From the NCBI GenBank assembly GCA_025024175.1, contig QCXZ01000137.1, forward strand, positions 5,642,001 through 5,706,000: a DNA stretch of 64,000 nucleotides, given 5' to 3'. A program made the position numbers and the translations under genes. The notes under the pieces were generated by a model. That model worked only from the letters and a program-made list of their open reading frames with translations, did not search any database and was not told the DNA's origin. Source of the stretch: Rhyzopertha dominica (lineage: Eukaryota; Arthropoda; Insecta; Coleoptera; Bostrichidae). Shown piece after piece: positions 1-13,007 of this stretch (position 1 is the stretch's first letter; every line of letters starts with the position of its first letter).

Positions 1-450
1 GGCACCAAAAGCGGGAAAAGTTATGAAATAAAGAAGACGAACTAAAAAATTGAAGATCGGGATCGAAGGACTAACTTTTTTCCTTGTTTCAGACAAAAGC
101 GCACCTAGACGTACTTGCAGACGCACTGCTGCGGTGGGCGCGCGGCCGCTAAGCCGCCATGTTCCTTCCGGGTCGCCGCGGGAGCGCCCGCAAGTCAGGT
201 CCGCGCGCCGCCCCTGGCGACCCTCCACCCTCCCCAACCACCACACACACCACGAACATCCCGACCCGCCACTGACTTGTGTATACTTCAGAGAGTAATA
301 AGACTTCAAAACGGACGCGTCGTGCCCAGACGCCGGCCCGAGAGCGCCCCGACGTCCGACAGATGTCGCCGAAAACCGCCATCGTCGAGAGGGGGACGTT
401 TCCCGGGTGCCAGCTGGCGCGCACCCTGCGTCGAACAACAAAAAAAAAGT
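1..450. other. GC-rich, CpG-rich stretch, possible promoter/5' exon
   Basis: Bases about 120-430 are far richer in G, C and CpG than the AT-rich surroundings. A pyrimidine-rich tract followed by CAG at about 88-90 looks like a splice acceptor, and an ATG at 160 in a good context opens a 38-codon frame. No conserved protein is recognisable in any frame. The best reading is a promoter or 5' untranslated exon of a gene extending past the window edge. This rests on composition and one splice-like signal only. Confidence 0.3.
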
Positions 451-3400
451 AATCATTCCAAATTAGTGCATCCAGATGTCGGAAGGCTCTACAGAACGCC
501 GCAAATGGGTTCAGTTTAGTAGAAGAGTTTCGTTTGCCGCGACGTTGGTGCTCTGTAGCGCGGGTTCTTTGATTAGAACACTATCAATAGGCCCTAAAGC
601 GACGAGATGTTTATTTAGAAAGTGTTTATGCTACGTTAAAGCCTGTTTGTTATAACTTTATCACTGTTACATTGTTGAAGGAACTGAGTAGTCCGATAGG
701 TAGGCGAAGTGGGTGGCATGGAGCGGAGGAGACACTCTAGTGTCTAGTAGCCCGTCTTTTTCAATGGCATTCTTGATGAAATTGAAGAATCGACTGTACT
801 AGAGTTCGACCTAAAGCTACGTTGAAGGCTGATTTAGAAAAGAGTAGTGTAAACTATACAAACGTTAAATCTTAAACTACCTGTGTTTAAGTAGATTTTT
901 AAACAGAAATGAGAGCAGTGATACTTTAAATTAAGCACCAAAGCTACTGTTTACGACAATGTCAGTTGGACCAAGCTGGTATGATCTACCGTTCATTGCT
1001 ATAGGATTAAAGTAATGAAACGATAGAGACAAAGTTATATTTATTATCGGTTCAACGGCAAATTTTAAGTTGCATACATCCGGGGCTCCTCGTTAAGGTC
1101 CGAGTTCGAATCCTGGCGAGGGCCGAATATATTTTTCAACCTAAAATTTGCCGTTGAACCCCTTAAAATAATCTTGCAACACAATATAATTAAGGCAACG
1201 ACGTTACACAAATTTTAAATGCAAGTTTAATGAACACAAATCGCAAACTGATTTAAGAAATAAAATTCAGCTTATTTTGATATCCTTACAATTACCAGTT
1301 AGTTCGCTGTTTGTTCTTTTTTCCCAGTTGTTTTGTACACATTAGCTGTTTTGATTTTTGCATATATTGCGGTCTATTATGACAACAAAATTTCTGTAAC
1401 AAAAAAATGTTGGCGTGAGTATTATAAAAACTATCATTAAATTCTGACTGGAAAGATTAATAATTATGTGTAGTGGAGAACAGGGACTTCAAACATGAAC
1501 TGGGAGAAAACTTTGCATTCTTAGAAATATAATTATTGGATAGATATTTACGAAATTATACGATCCTTACCTCATTACTAGGAAGGTAACGTAATTCAGG
1601 ATTAAAAAAATCTAAAACTTGGTTCTAGATATAAAAAGTGAAACCCAAAATATAATTTCAAGTAAGTGCATATTGCAGACTCAGCATATTTGTAATCTTT
1701 AGATAAACCTAGCCGTTTGATTTTTCAGTACCAACCTTGGTACAAGTGGCAGCAAATCATTATGAATAGTTATTTCAAAATATATCAACTTGAAAATTAA
1801 GGCTAGCTGACTACACGCATCTCTGAAACTTAGCAACTTAGCATTTTTGTGACATTGCAGGTAGAGTTTTTCGTTGAACGATGTGGGTTTTTTGACCACT
1901 TCATTTTTGTTATTTACGGACCTATATATCCAAACAAGACACTTCCGAATGGAAAACTTCCAAAAATTGCGAAACATAAGAAAATGCGTTTTCAACAAAT
2001 TTTATGGCGCACCGACAAGTAGTTTTCAAGAACTGGTTGAATTAACAGAAATTATTGGAATATTGGCTCTATCGTTGATCACTAATTTGTGTCTACTCTC
2101 AGGTGAAGTAAATTTAAGAGGACTGACAATTTGGCCCAAATGACATACGTTCGTGGTTACAGTAGCTTTTTTTAGAAATTCATGAAGCTTACCGAAACCG
2201 AACTTTAGGTCGAATTCTGAACGATAATATAACACGCATTTATATCTCAACCTTTTCAGTAAAAGAAATAGACGAGTATATAATACGATCTTTAAGAGCA
2301 ACAATTACAAGAATAACCATGAAAATCATAGATGAGCAATAATTTTCCAACAATATAATTATAACGATTTAATCACGAAAGGATCTCTTCTAGCAGTATT
2401 TAAACTTTCACAGGTTCAAACTATTCTTCCAGTGTAAACAACATGAAGCTATGAGTTTTCTGACATTGTGAATGCAATTGAAAATAATTAGCAGCTAGAC
2501 TCTAGTGTACTAACATTAACTGTCTGATTTAAGCGCTAGCAAAAGACAAGTCAGTAAAAAAATCAAAAAATATTTTGTTCTTTAAACAGAGACTTGTTAT
2601 AGTCCTCATTTACGTTGTCTATTAGTCATTTGTCATTTGAATTCACGAGTGAAGTTAGTGTTCCATTCTTAAGTCGGACAGCTTTGACAGAAGTAGGTAA
2701 AGTACTCCTAACCATCCACTTCGACATTAGGTATCACCTCTCACCTCGCAGCCTAAACGATCAGAAGAAGAGCAAAGGGAGCGTTTCAACCACATCCGGT
2801 CATTGCACCGTAGGAGACATAATAGTAAAAAAAAACAAAAAAAAATTAGATGTAGCGAAGAGATAAGTGTGGCATTGTCTAATATCTATTAAGAATCATG
2901 CTTTTGATGTTATCAAATATATATTTATATAATACAATGCACATCTCTTAAAAGCGACTGGAAGCTGGTTAGAACCGTTCGCCACGATGGCCACAGAAGG
3001 TTAAACAAAACGAGAAAGACATCTTAGGAGGCTGGACCGTTGCTTGGAGATAGATCAGTTGCTCGGTGAGCGAGTGCAGTGAGGGGCATGTCGTTAATGG
3101 TATCGGGCGACGACTTAACTGCCGTCCTGAGCCACCGAAATCCATAAACTGACATGCAGTAACCGGCGATCTTCAGGCAACGGTTTTCAAATGGTGTCTT
3201 CCTCGTTGCGCCCGCGCCGGATGGAGGAAAGTGGCTTGCGAGCGGAGGTGGCGGTTATTTCGTACTTCCTTGTTTTTACCACCCGTACAAGTCTGAAAAC
3301 GTTCCAAATTGAGTTATCGAACTGAAAGAAGCAAAAGAACGATTGAACGGCCTACGATAGCAACTCCCACTGTTCTAGATTTTAGCGATCCATAGACCCA

Positions 3401-5278
3401 CCTCCAACGATTCACCACCAGTCAACGCGGGAGTCAATAACCCGCCTTGACGTGGCGAATCAGGGGAGGCCGGGAGATTCCTTAATTACGTATTAATCTA
3501 TTCTAACGAAAGAACGACGGGACCGATAACAAATGCTTGTTATGTGAGCGGTAGACGTCTTGTGTCTGCTTCCATAAAACATGGTTCTATAGTCATCAGT
3601 CATGGGATTAAGACGTTCGAGCTCACCGAAAGGGTACACACTGCTCAATGTAGAAGAACAAACGCAGACTAAACTCTGGTAGATGATATTTTTTCAGAAA
3701 AAAAAACTGTTGTAAAAAGGTGGTAGTTAGTACTTTAGTTCTTTCTCAGGGTCACAATGGCGGCGCATTATCCATTCCATATTGTGAAACAACTGCATTC
3801 CTTCCTGATTCCCTAAGTAGCTAGTAAGAAACTGCACTGCACGAGCACTGATGCACTAACATAATTTTTCGATCAATATTACCGTGTACGTATTTATCAG
3901 TGTCTATTGTAATTATTTATTTTCATCCCAGACATTAGGTGTGTTCCATGGACGTTTACGGGAATGAACAGCGACTATAAATGTGATACATATTGTTATT
4001 AATTCCTGCCACTGCGTTGGAGGCTCCTTATTCACATTTTTAATGTTAAGTAGCGTAAGTTATACATTCCTTCGGTTCGTCAACTTTTTGGTTTTCCGCC
4101 CTTAAGTTCTAGTCAATATCTAGTGAAACTAATAGCAAATCTAAAACGTAAAGTAATAATGAATGAATATCAAAGTAACCGAGCTGCAATAAATTTCGTA
4201 CAAAGTGCGTCAAATTATTCTACAAGTTTTGAAAGTTACTTTTTGAAATCGAAAGAGGCACAATCACTTGCAAATAAAATTAATTTTAAAAAGTAAGTTT
4301 TTAAAGGCGGGAGATGATAAGGAGGTCCGACCTGAATTCATTACCACACACCCAAAAAATATATATTTTTCTTGCATTTACGTTGGTACCCTTCAACTTG
4401 TAGTCACTATGAATGTTTGTATAACAAAAAAAGCACTGATCTCTGAATTTTTGGTACGTGTATTCATGTTCACTTTGCACCAGCGCACAAAATGGTCGCA
4501 CGAACTGGAGTCGACTCACGTCGATTTCTGTTAGTTCCGACCGTTCGCACGTTTAGATTTATCAAAAATTGTAGCAACCCGAACCTAATCCCCCTATTCC
4601 GCTGACCCTCGCCCACGGTGGCACGTGCAACCCGACGCCTACAGCCTAAAGACGGCCTAAACTATTTTTATAACTATATTTGTTGACTGATTAAAGCCCG
4701 CTATAGTTTCCCAAAACTGGCCGGTAGTAGACCTGGTTACAAAACGGGGATCGGCCATGACGAATTGATCGACCCAGCTCCAAAACAGAAAAATCCGGAG
4801 ATTCAGGGCGAAAATGGCAACACCGCACAACGTCGATTCGATTCGTTGTCGCCCATCCCTGCCCCGCAATCGCAGAAAAAGTGACGTCTGTCGACACGTG
4901 CCGCCCCGCCCTCCCTACCTAAGTGTAAATGAGTATATTTTACTATAGTTCTATATAATATACGATGTATTAAGAAAAAAACATGAAAACAATCGACGGT
5001 TCGACACGAATGATTGGGGGTGGTCTGGGGAAGGCTTGGCGCCCGCCGCTTCGGCCCGAACTTGACGGCCTCTCAAAGTATGGGGTAAAACTATCTATCC
5101 AAAAGCTATATATTATAACAGTAAAATGATTATAAATGTACAATAAATGCCTCAGCCAATACAATGGTCTTAAAATTGTACCCGCTGTTTCATTTTCCCC
5201 CTTCCTTATTTCGTTGGAGTTGCATCTCTCTTAATTTATATTACTAACAAATAACCGGTGGTGCAATATTCATTAAAA
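451..5278. other. Intergenic stretch, no gene recognised
   Basis: I see no convincing coding exon here. The open frames are short and lack recognisable motifs. Moderately GC-rich patches at about 2940-3640 and 4560-5120 stand out from the background and could be regulatory or untranslated exon sequence, but nothing specific supports that. A short foldback element at 1049-1160 is listed separately. Confidence 0.4.
1049..1160. repeat. Foldback element with tRNA-like B-box in the loop
   Basis: Two 24-base arms (1049-1072 and 1137-1160) are inverted copies with one mismatch. The 64-base loop contains GTTCGAATCC at about 1104-1113, which matches the tRNA internal promoter B box. An inner GC-rich stem pairs about 1083-1092 with 1116-1123. 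No anticodon arm, A box or 3' CCA end can be drawn, so this is not a tRNA gene. It could be a tiny MITE or a tRNA-derived SINE remnant. Confidence 0.55.
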
Positions 5279-5280
5279 TA

Positions 5281-6821
5281 CACTCACCGGCACGAGAAAC
5301 GTTTTTAAACAAACGTTTCGTGATGTTTTATGATTATAATATCTTAAACGCAAACATGACAACATGTTTTAAGTATTTTCTGACAACAATAAAACCTTTA
5401 TTTGAAGAAAAAAATTATTTTTACATAAAAACACAAAAATCAAAAATAGAACAGATCTTGTCACTTAAAAGTGCATAGTTGGCCATAAACCCACAGTAAC
5501 AATGCTTTGTTTTTATTGTTGTGAGAAATCTGACAGGTGTAAATCACATTTTAAAGCGGTGTTGTTATGTCTGTTAATCCCGAAACCGCGGCTGCTATTG
5601 TTGCATTGCTTCAAGACGGAAGAACTGAGCGATATGTTGCCCAACAGTATCACATATCCAATAGCACTGTGCGCAGTATTTTTACACGTTTCTTGGAAAC
5701 TAGAGCTTACACCAGACGACGACCTGGAACTGGTCCCCAACGAAGAACTAACGCTCATGATGATCGTTTATCGTCTTACAAAGTCTTGGAGATCGTCGTA
5801 CTACGGCTGTAGAGATCAGAAATCGACTTCATCGCGCCCGGAATACCAATGTAAGCGAGCGGACAGTTAGACGAAGACTTGGAGAAGCCAATCTTACCAG
5901 TCGTGGACCTGCAACAGGCCCAGAGCTTCCATGGCGTTATCGTGTTGCGCGACTTCAGTTTGCCAGAAATCACGAGCACTGGGGTGAAAATGTTTACCGA
6001 TGAGTCCAGATTTAGCCTGCGGTCTTCAGATGGTCGTGAGAGAGTATGGCGAAGACAACAAGAGCGTTTTGCAGAATGTACCTTCAGTCCCAGGGTAGGT
6101 TACCAAGGGGGCTCAGTTATGGTGTGGGCAGGAATTTCTCTGGAGGCACACATAGAATTGTACATATTTCCAAGAGACTCCTTAACTGCTGCCAGGTACA
6201 TTGATGAAATTCTCCAAGATCTTGTTGTCCCCTATGTTGATTTTATTGGACATGGCTTTCTTCTGATGCATGATGATGCCAGATCGCACACCGCGAGAAT
6301 CACACAACAGCACTTAAACGAATTAAACATTCCTGTTATGGAGTGCCCAGCGATAGGTCCAGATGTGAACCTAATTGAACATGTTTGGGACATGCTTGGA
6401 CGAAGGATGCGAAGTCGTGTTCCTGCTCCTTTAGCTTTAAATCAGATGCAACAAACTCTTTTAGAGGAATGGGAACGCTATTTGATTTTAGGCATGTCAA
6501 GTAGAATACATGCATTAATTCGAGCACGTGGGCGCAACACCCATTATTAAAAACGCGTCTTTTCAGTTTTTGATAGCAAATTGTTTCAGTTTTGATTAAT
6601 TTAACGTCACAACATCAATTTGTGCTTTTTCGTCCTCATTTATTAATTTGTAACAAAACAATTTTTATTTTCAAATAATCGTTCAATTGTTCTTAAATAA
6701 TACTTAAAACATGTTATTATGTCTCTGTTTAAGATATTATAATAATAAAACATCACAAAGCGTCTAAATATTTAATTTGTTTTAAAAAATTCAGCTGCTC
6801 CGTTTTTCGTGCCGGTGAGTG
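5281..6821 (+). mobile_element. Tc1-like DNA transposon (DD34E), intact ends, dead transposase
   Basis: The left end CACTCACCGGCACGA at 5281 is matched by its reverse complement at 6807-6821. TA dinucleotides flank both ends (5279-5280, 6822-6823), the normal target duplication for this superfamily. Further inverted similarity continues inward, including a block around 5318-5380 and 6700-6760. Length is 1541 bp, usual for Tc1. The internal transposase frame is broken, so the copy cannot be autonomous. Confidence 0.93.
5567..6550 (+). pseudogene. Tc1-family transposase, frameshifted
   Basis: This would encode a cut-and-paste transposase that binds the terminal repeats. The N-terminal helix-turn-helix part is open from 5567 to about 5780. 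The middle (about 5785-5985) continues in another frame, and the catalytic part returns to the first frame from about 5988 to 6550. Visible catalytic landmarks are TDESRF, MHDDARSHTA and IEHVWD. From the second Asp to the Glu there are 34 residues, the Tc1 DD34E spacing. At least two frameshifts inactivate it. A plus-strand frame at 5502-5870 and a minus-strand frame at 6336-6527 overlapping it are shadows. Confidence 0.9.
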
Positions 6822-6823
6822 TA

Positions 6824-8039
6824 TAAATAATTCAAAGTACTAAATATCATATTGACCTAAATCAGAGATATAATAAACCTAATTCTGCTGTAGCCCGTTG
6901 AAAATTGCGGTGCAGCGATTTGTTCCTTTAAATTCTGCAAAATGGAGCTAATTTGCATTGGTAGTAATGTGTCAATGTAAATGGAGCAAAAATTATTTAG
7001 GTAGGAATGGTTATGAAATATTGATTATTTCTTTAGTCTAGCTATAAAGCTTAAGAATTATAGATACATACATACCTTTCAACCACTGTAATTTTTCGAA
7101 ATTAAGATCTAAAATGTCAAATTCCTTTCGCAAAGATGTACTTTTTTTACTAGCAATGATTTACTATTCCAAGGAACACACTAAAACGTTACCAGTTGAA
7201 CGATCAAAAATATTCGAAGCTTATTAAAATTCTGCGTCTTTTACAATTCCTCATTTGATGATATAACGTGTTGAAAAGACGAACAATAAGGTATTATGAA
7301 AATAAAATTTAAAAAAAATATAGATCCTAACTGACATACAAGTAAAAAACCCAGTAATACTTCTTTTATTTGAATAAATTTTGGTAGGTACACATGTTTG
7401 TTAAAAATAATGAATAAGTTTTAAATCTTCTAGATGCACATAAATACAAGTGTAAGAAGAATTGTACTAAGTATTTATTTATTCATTTAAAACATTTTTT
7501 ACTGGGTGTTCTGTGTCAATCAGTATAATATTATATAAATCAACCAAAAAGTAGCTATTCTAAAGAGACAAGTACACAGAAAAAGCAGAAAATATTAAAA
7601 ATAATATAATCTATAAATCTACCATATAATCAAATAATAAAAAAATGTTTTGACAAGTAAATGTGAAACGGCGAATATAGATAATAGTTGCAATAAATAT
7701 GATAACTTACATTATTTTAATACTCTACTTGTTCTCGTTATCTTGAAATTATTTGTTCGATATGGATTCTGATTACCTGATTAATGCTTAAAAAGGCTTT
7801 ATCATTTTGACAACTGATTGACAAATATTTGCAATTAATGACCATACATTTTAAACAAAATCAGGTCATGTAAAAAAGGTCATATTACGTAAGCAAATCA
7901 GAAAATATTCAATCTGTTGTTGGTCTGCAGTCCCCAAAAAATTTACAGTTGATAATTGTATGCTATATTCTTATGTTGTGAGTATATGAGCTGGATAAAT
8001 AGACAGATAATTATTTATTTAATAAAAGTGCAAATACCC
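6824..8039. other. AT-rich intergenic, nothing recognised
   Basis: Very AT-rich sequence with no open frame of note. A weak inverted ACCCAGTAA pair sits at about 7350 and 7500, which might be a decayed short DNA element but is too short to call. Confidence 0.4.
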
Positions 8040-8525
8040 ATATAAAACATGAAAATGTCAAAAAGCCCAAACAAGAACATTGACAAAACTCACACAGCGA
8101 ATACTGTTCCACTTCAATCAGTAGATTCATTTTTAAACTTCTTAAGATAACTTGTTAAAAAGAGCTACACAAGAGTAAAAACAGCTCTTCTGATATATCA
8201 ACATTGTCCTAAGCACTTTCTTTTGGATCTTAAATATAGTAGTAATTATATATAGTAGTAATCTTTGCCCGAGAAAATTATTCCATATCTTAGGACTGAC
8301 GGAAAGTTGGCAAAAAAATGAGTTTTTATTAAGAAGATCACCATATATCCTACTTAAGTTCACGCCTAGCGTAATACCAAGAAATTTTTCATTAAAACAA
8401 AGCTGTACCACAAAACCGTGCAAGTTTAAATTTTGAGGAACAATTGACTTAGACTGTTTTGTCCTAAATAAAATACAACTGTTTTTTTCTTTATTTATAA
8501 TAAGCTTATTTGCAAACCACGGCAC
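8040..8525 (-). mobile_element. LINE reverse-transcriptase C-terminal fragment
   Basis: The minus-strand frame 8525-8142 reads WFANKLIINKEKNSCILF near its start and a FLGI block further on. These are the thumb-side landmarks that follow the catalytic core in jockey-type non-LTR retrotransposon polymerases. Catalytic residues are not included. Decayed similarity continues to about 8040. It abuts a LINE piece of another family in the opposite orientation. Confidence 0.7.
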
Positions 8526-8528
8526 AAA

Positions 8529-9043
8529 ATTGTTTTATTCAATGTTGCATATTAGGAGGCAATTTGTTGAATTTAGAAACATAAAACCTGCTCATTTCAG
8601 TGTACCAACTGGTGTGACACGAGGCTCAAATCTTTGTGTCTTACTTTTCAATATCTACATATATTAATGATCTGAAGGAGCATTTGTCATGTCAGTTTTT
8701 GCTATATATAGATGAAGATATTCAATGTCATTAATTCGGAATCTGAGGGTGTTGCATTGCAGAAGTCTATTGATTCTTTTGTTCAGTAATGTAGGCTGAC
8801 AGTTAATTCCACTAAATGTTCTCGTAAAATTAGAAACTTTACTAATGCTCTCGAATTCGAGATATTGGTGTTATTATTGATAGTCAGCTGTGCTGTTTTC
8901 CGAATAGTGAAAAAATTTGTAAAGATGCTATGAAAATGTTGGATTTTGTAAAGAGAAATACCAGAGGTTTTGTAAATATTGACATGCTGTTGTAGTTATA
9001 TTATTGTTTGATTAGAAATAAATTAGAGCATTAAAGTGTATTC
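8529..9043 (+). mobile_element. Decayed LINE fragment, same family as the 13-15 kb copy
   Basis: Nucleotides 8529-9043 track the reverse-complemented element at about 14225-13690. Shared blocks include those encoding the TPTGVTQGS loop, the fingers-to-palm region and a RNTRGFVNID block. The copy has several indels and stops and no open frame. A polyT/ATT-rich patch follows it. It is a second, more degraded insertion of that family. Confidence 0.75.
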
Positions 9044-10218
9044 TTATTTTTATTATTATTAACAAAACAATAGAAATAGAAAAACAATTACAATTATTAA
9101 TTGTTAATTAATTAGACACAAGCTGTGATTTCCTAANCATATCAAGCCTGAGTGGTTAAACTGCCTGTTGTATATGCAACTTACACTACAGCCAGTGTTG
9201 TCAGACGTAAGGATATGTCCATACTCCTAGAGATTATTTCTTAAAATAGGAACGTATTGGAGGATTTTTGAATTTATCGTTATGTAAGTTTTGAGCTAAA
9301 ATATTTTTCAAAATCACCTGTTCTTCTTGTATTTATTATGGGCAAAAATCAGATATAAATTTAGGGTATATTCCAGAAGACGTGAATAAAATAAAAAAAT
9401 ATGAAAATTTTAATAAGTTATCAAACAGCTGTTTGGAGTGACAGAACAAATATACAAAAGGTTTGAGATAAATATAAAAATATTAAGAATTTTACGGCGA
9501 CATTAAGAGAGTACAATTTAAGAATATCTTTTGAAGATGAAGGAGTATCTAATTCACAAGATTTAACCATAAGGGGTTTTTGGTTGAAAATACCAAAAGT
9601 ATAAGATATTTCGGACATAAATATTTTTCAAAATATATCTAAACTGATGCAGTGTACTGTTGTTACCGCCGTCTTATGGGGTGAAAAAAATCTTTTTGTT
9701 AGAGCAAGTTTTATATTCTAATTAAAATAAAATAGTAAGCGAAAAAAACAAATACACATACTAGCAATTTTGTTATTACTCACTGCACGAGGAAATTATT
9801 TAAGACTGCTTTTTTGATTTTATATTCAATATTCAAGTAGTGATTATCAAAAACGAAACAGCATACAGTGTGTTAAGTTTTTGGTGATAAATTAACACAT
9901 CTGAAATGACCCTGCGTTTAATATTTCTAAACTGCACGAACCAAATAGGATGTATGAAAATCACTCAAATACTAGTTCACGTATAGTTTTAGCAGTAATA
10001 CAGTTAAACATGACTCATTTATATTGCTGCAGTTTTAATATGGTAACAAACATCATAAAACAAGAAACCGCCTTTTGCAATTAGACAACTAAGACTAGGT
10101 AACAACAACAACTGTTCTCGTACGACAACAATATACATATGTTAAACTGAATAATTTTACCAAAAAATTAGTGTACGGCGATAGCAATGCGCAAATGATA
10201 TTTATCATTTTTACTTAC
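9044..10218. other. AT-rich intergenic, one N at about 9137
   Basis: No gene recognised. A minus-strand frame at 9618-9421 (65 codons) has no motif I know and lies in low-complexity AT-rich DNA. Confidence 0.35.
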
Positions 10219-10441
10219 CTATACACCAACGGCTAGCTCTGAGACACCAACACTATCAATCCAACAACCGGGCACACATTCAAAGTCACAAGCACAACTC
10301 GCAGAACGATTTTGAATGTTTTATCACGCGTATTGTTCAAATTCATACCCGCACTTCAAACACTCACGAAACAGACTATACCATCGCGTCGTGTGAACTG
10401 GACTACAACCCAGTTTTTCTTTTCGGCAAAAAAAAACACTA
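10219..10441 (-). other. Candidate noncoding 5' exon with strong splice donor
   Basis: On the minus strand a GC-enriched stretch ends in TATAG followed by GTAAGTA, a near-consensus donor at 10219/10218. Inside it an ATG at 10346 opens a 37-codon frame with a hydrophobic middle that stops at 10233, just before the donor. This could be an upstream ORF in a 5' untranslated exon of a gene toward lower coordinates. No partner exon was found, so the call is tentative. Confidence 0.3.
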
Positions 10442-11123
10442 TCGTATCAAGCAATCGGGACGCTAGAGCTTGAAAGTTTTTTGTCGCATTCTTTTGAGGT
10501 GGAATAAACGACCTTGAATTTAATCATTAAATATGTGATTGCAGATATTTTGGCATGGCTACAAGAGCAAGATGTGCTCGATGCTACGATACCTACTTGA
10601 TTTAAGTACTTCAACTTTGATGTGCATGAAGTGTCTCCGGTTACGGCAAACAGAATTTGTTTATTTTATTTTGCTTATAAAAATAACAATGGAACATTAT
10701 GTATGTCGTGGCTTAAGGTGGCCAGACGTTCCCTGTTTCTAGGGACAGTCCCCGCATATAAACTTTGGTCCCCTATTGTTAAACGTCCCCAGAATGTCCC
10801 TAAAATTCCCCAATTAGGTACAAAAATCTTCAAAATTACTAATGATCTCACCAAATTGCAAATCTTTCCAATAAAGAGAAGACTTTCTTAACTGTTTCCG
10901 ATTGCAAAGTGCCTTAAATTGTATGGTTTGTCCAAACTCCATTAAACCAATGTCCCGTTAAGATCTATAGTCAATACGACTGCCAGTCCTTGTTGCAGAT
11001 TGGCAAAATTTTTTGCCAACTATTTAAAACCTTATGTTTGGAAAACCAGTAGTTTCATCAAGAACTCTTCAGATTTCTTTATTTCTTTATTTACGAAACG
11101 ATAGATATCATCAAATCCAAACT
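10442..11123. other. Intergenic with GTCCC-rich hairpin
   Basis: Around 10725-10800 the sequence is rich in GTCCC/GGGAC, and GTCCC and GGGAC at about 10731-10748 form a short imperfect hairpin. It looks like a fragment of a repeat, possibly a DNA-transposon end, but I cannot assign it. The rest is AT-rich with no gene. Confidence 0.3.
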
Positions 11124-11125
11124 TA

Positions 11126-12568
11126 AAGTTTGTCTATATTTGGAAGAGTCTTATTGCTCAATATACTATTTAACTTTTTGGGTTGTTTACGGCAATCCCT
11201 TCGTCTCACTAGAAAAAACACATAAATTGCAGCATGCCTTTCAGCCACGCGCCAGTGAGAATAATATTAGCAATTTGAACACACTTTAATTAAATAATAC
11301 GTACTGTATTTACATTTACGACTAAAACTAGACAGGTAGATAATTCGCACTAAATAAATATTAAAAATTAATTATGGTCACAGTCACTATCACAAAATTC
11401 TTCATTACTACTGTCGCTCTCTATATTTATAATTAATTCTTGAACATGTTTGGCGCAATAATTATCTTTGATTTCTATTACGTGACGGACCTAATTTGCC
11501 AAACTAACTTCATTTATTTTATTGACCTCTTCTTCAACTCAGTTTACGGTGCCTACACTAAATTTAGTATCTGTTTTTTTCTCCTTAAATTTCCCTTTAA
11601 TTCTACCCATATCAATCCATATCAATTCAATAGAACTGAAAACACAATGATAGGGTACAAGCCGATGCACTTGAGGGCCACGATTCGCTGCTTCTTGGTC
11701 TGCTTTATACTCTTTTTTTAAATCTTTAGTGTTTAGTACGTACAACTCTTGTTTCCTATACTTATCTTCAATATACAGTTCATGATTCTCTAAGAAATCC
11801 ATAATCTATTGTTTTCGACTGCCTCTATTTGGAATTTTATTTTTTTTTGCACCGACCTGGAATCGGCGTTGTCCATTATTATTACACTGTTTGCAAGTAC
11901 ATTCTCCATTAGTTGATTCCGAAACCAATTCATAAACATATCGCCCGACATGTCATCGTGATAGTCAATTGAGGAATGTTTTATATTTTTAGTATATAAT
12001 AATACGGTGCCCTTTGCCCACTGGCTCATCTAATACACACTTTTCTGAATTATCTACCCAACCCTTTTTTTACTGTATCATACGAATTAAACCACGTTTC
12101 GCCTAGACAGATTATCGGTCTACCTTCGTCCCTAAACTTTTTGATTTCTTTCAAATAATTCATTCTCCATTCGCTAATCCTGGGCGATTCCATTAAAAAG
12201 TGTCTTTTATTTAACGTTTTGTTATTAAAACCAATGGATATTACAAATTTTCGCAGGGTTTCAGCGCAAGCACAAATTTTAATTGTTTCGCGACTTTTTT
12301 TTCAACATTCTTAGTGTCGGAATACGATTGTCTTTATATAAATCATAAATAGTGGACCTTAATAAATGAGAATGTTCACGTTCATGCAGCTTTCTTAAAG
12401 TTCCTTCGTCAATCCGAGATTATATACACATTGAAAATAATTTGTTTTCCCCGGGAAATAAACAGTGACACTTTTTTTTTGTTAAAACTGCCACATTTTC
12501 GTTTTCTCCCACTTCCACATTACCTTAAACGTCAAAATCCTAAAGTTCTTCCAAATATAGACAAACTT
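11126..12568 (-). mobile_element. Tc1/mariner-superfamily element with very long D-to-E spacing
   Basis: Terminal inverted repeats of about 24 bp read TAAAGTTTGTCTATATTTGG from 11124 on the plus strand and from 12570 on the minus strand, including the TA target duplication on each side. Length is 1443 bp. The interior encodes a decayed minus-strand DDE transposase related to the two elements at 33-34 kb and 46.6-48.5 kb, but at a family-level distance. Confidence 0.82.
11539..12180 (-). pseudogene. DDE transposase remnant (LGETW / MDNAD / YHC..IE type)
   Basis: Reading toward lower coordinates, a block at about 12120 gives CLGETWFNSYDTVKKG, where the family has an Asp at the Gly, so the first catalytic acid appears lost. 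The next frame (12029-11790) has IIMDNADS, the second acid. After a frameshift near 11800, the frame to 11539 has PYHCVFSSIELIW with the terminal Glu. The second acid and the Glu are about 80 residues apart, much more than the 34-41 of classical Tc1 and mariner. The spacing suggests the recently described DD82E-like (Sailor) group, which is inference. Confidence 0.72.
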
Positions 12569-13007
12569 TAATAGAAATCCTATAGGTGACACGATAGCCA
12601 GATTATCTGAACACTGTTTAAAATAAACTTATTTCTTAGGGAACTGTATTTTTTATGAACAAAAATTGTTGCAATGCATTCACCTAGTGACCAATTTGTT
12701 TATGGAAAATTTTTAAGAGATAGCGATCAACAGTTTTCAGTTTAAGTTAAAGTGTTGGTATAGGTATGAAGATGATGTATCATCTTAAGCCAGCGGTAGT
12801 GTGAAATGGTTATAGCAATAAGAATATCTGGTCAGTTTTTATAAAAGTGCTGTTTCAAATAAAGTAAATTCTCAACCAGGATAAAGTAATTAAATGATGA
12901 ATTTGCCTCATGTACAAGGCCTTTCGGAAAAATTGAGGAGGAAACTTAGAAAGCATGTATTTTAGTTGTTAATAGTACGTATAATAATTTCGATAAAATT
13001 AATTCTA

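Noticed and set aside
1081..1125. tRNA gene from GTTCGAATCC
   Set aside because: Only the B-box-like T loop is present. No acceptor stem of correct spacing, no A box and no anticodon arm can be drawn.
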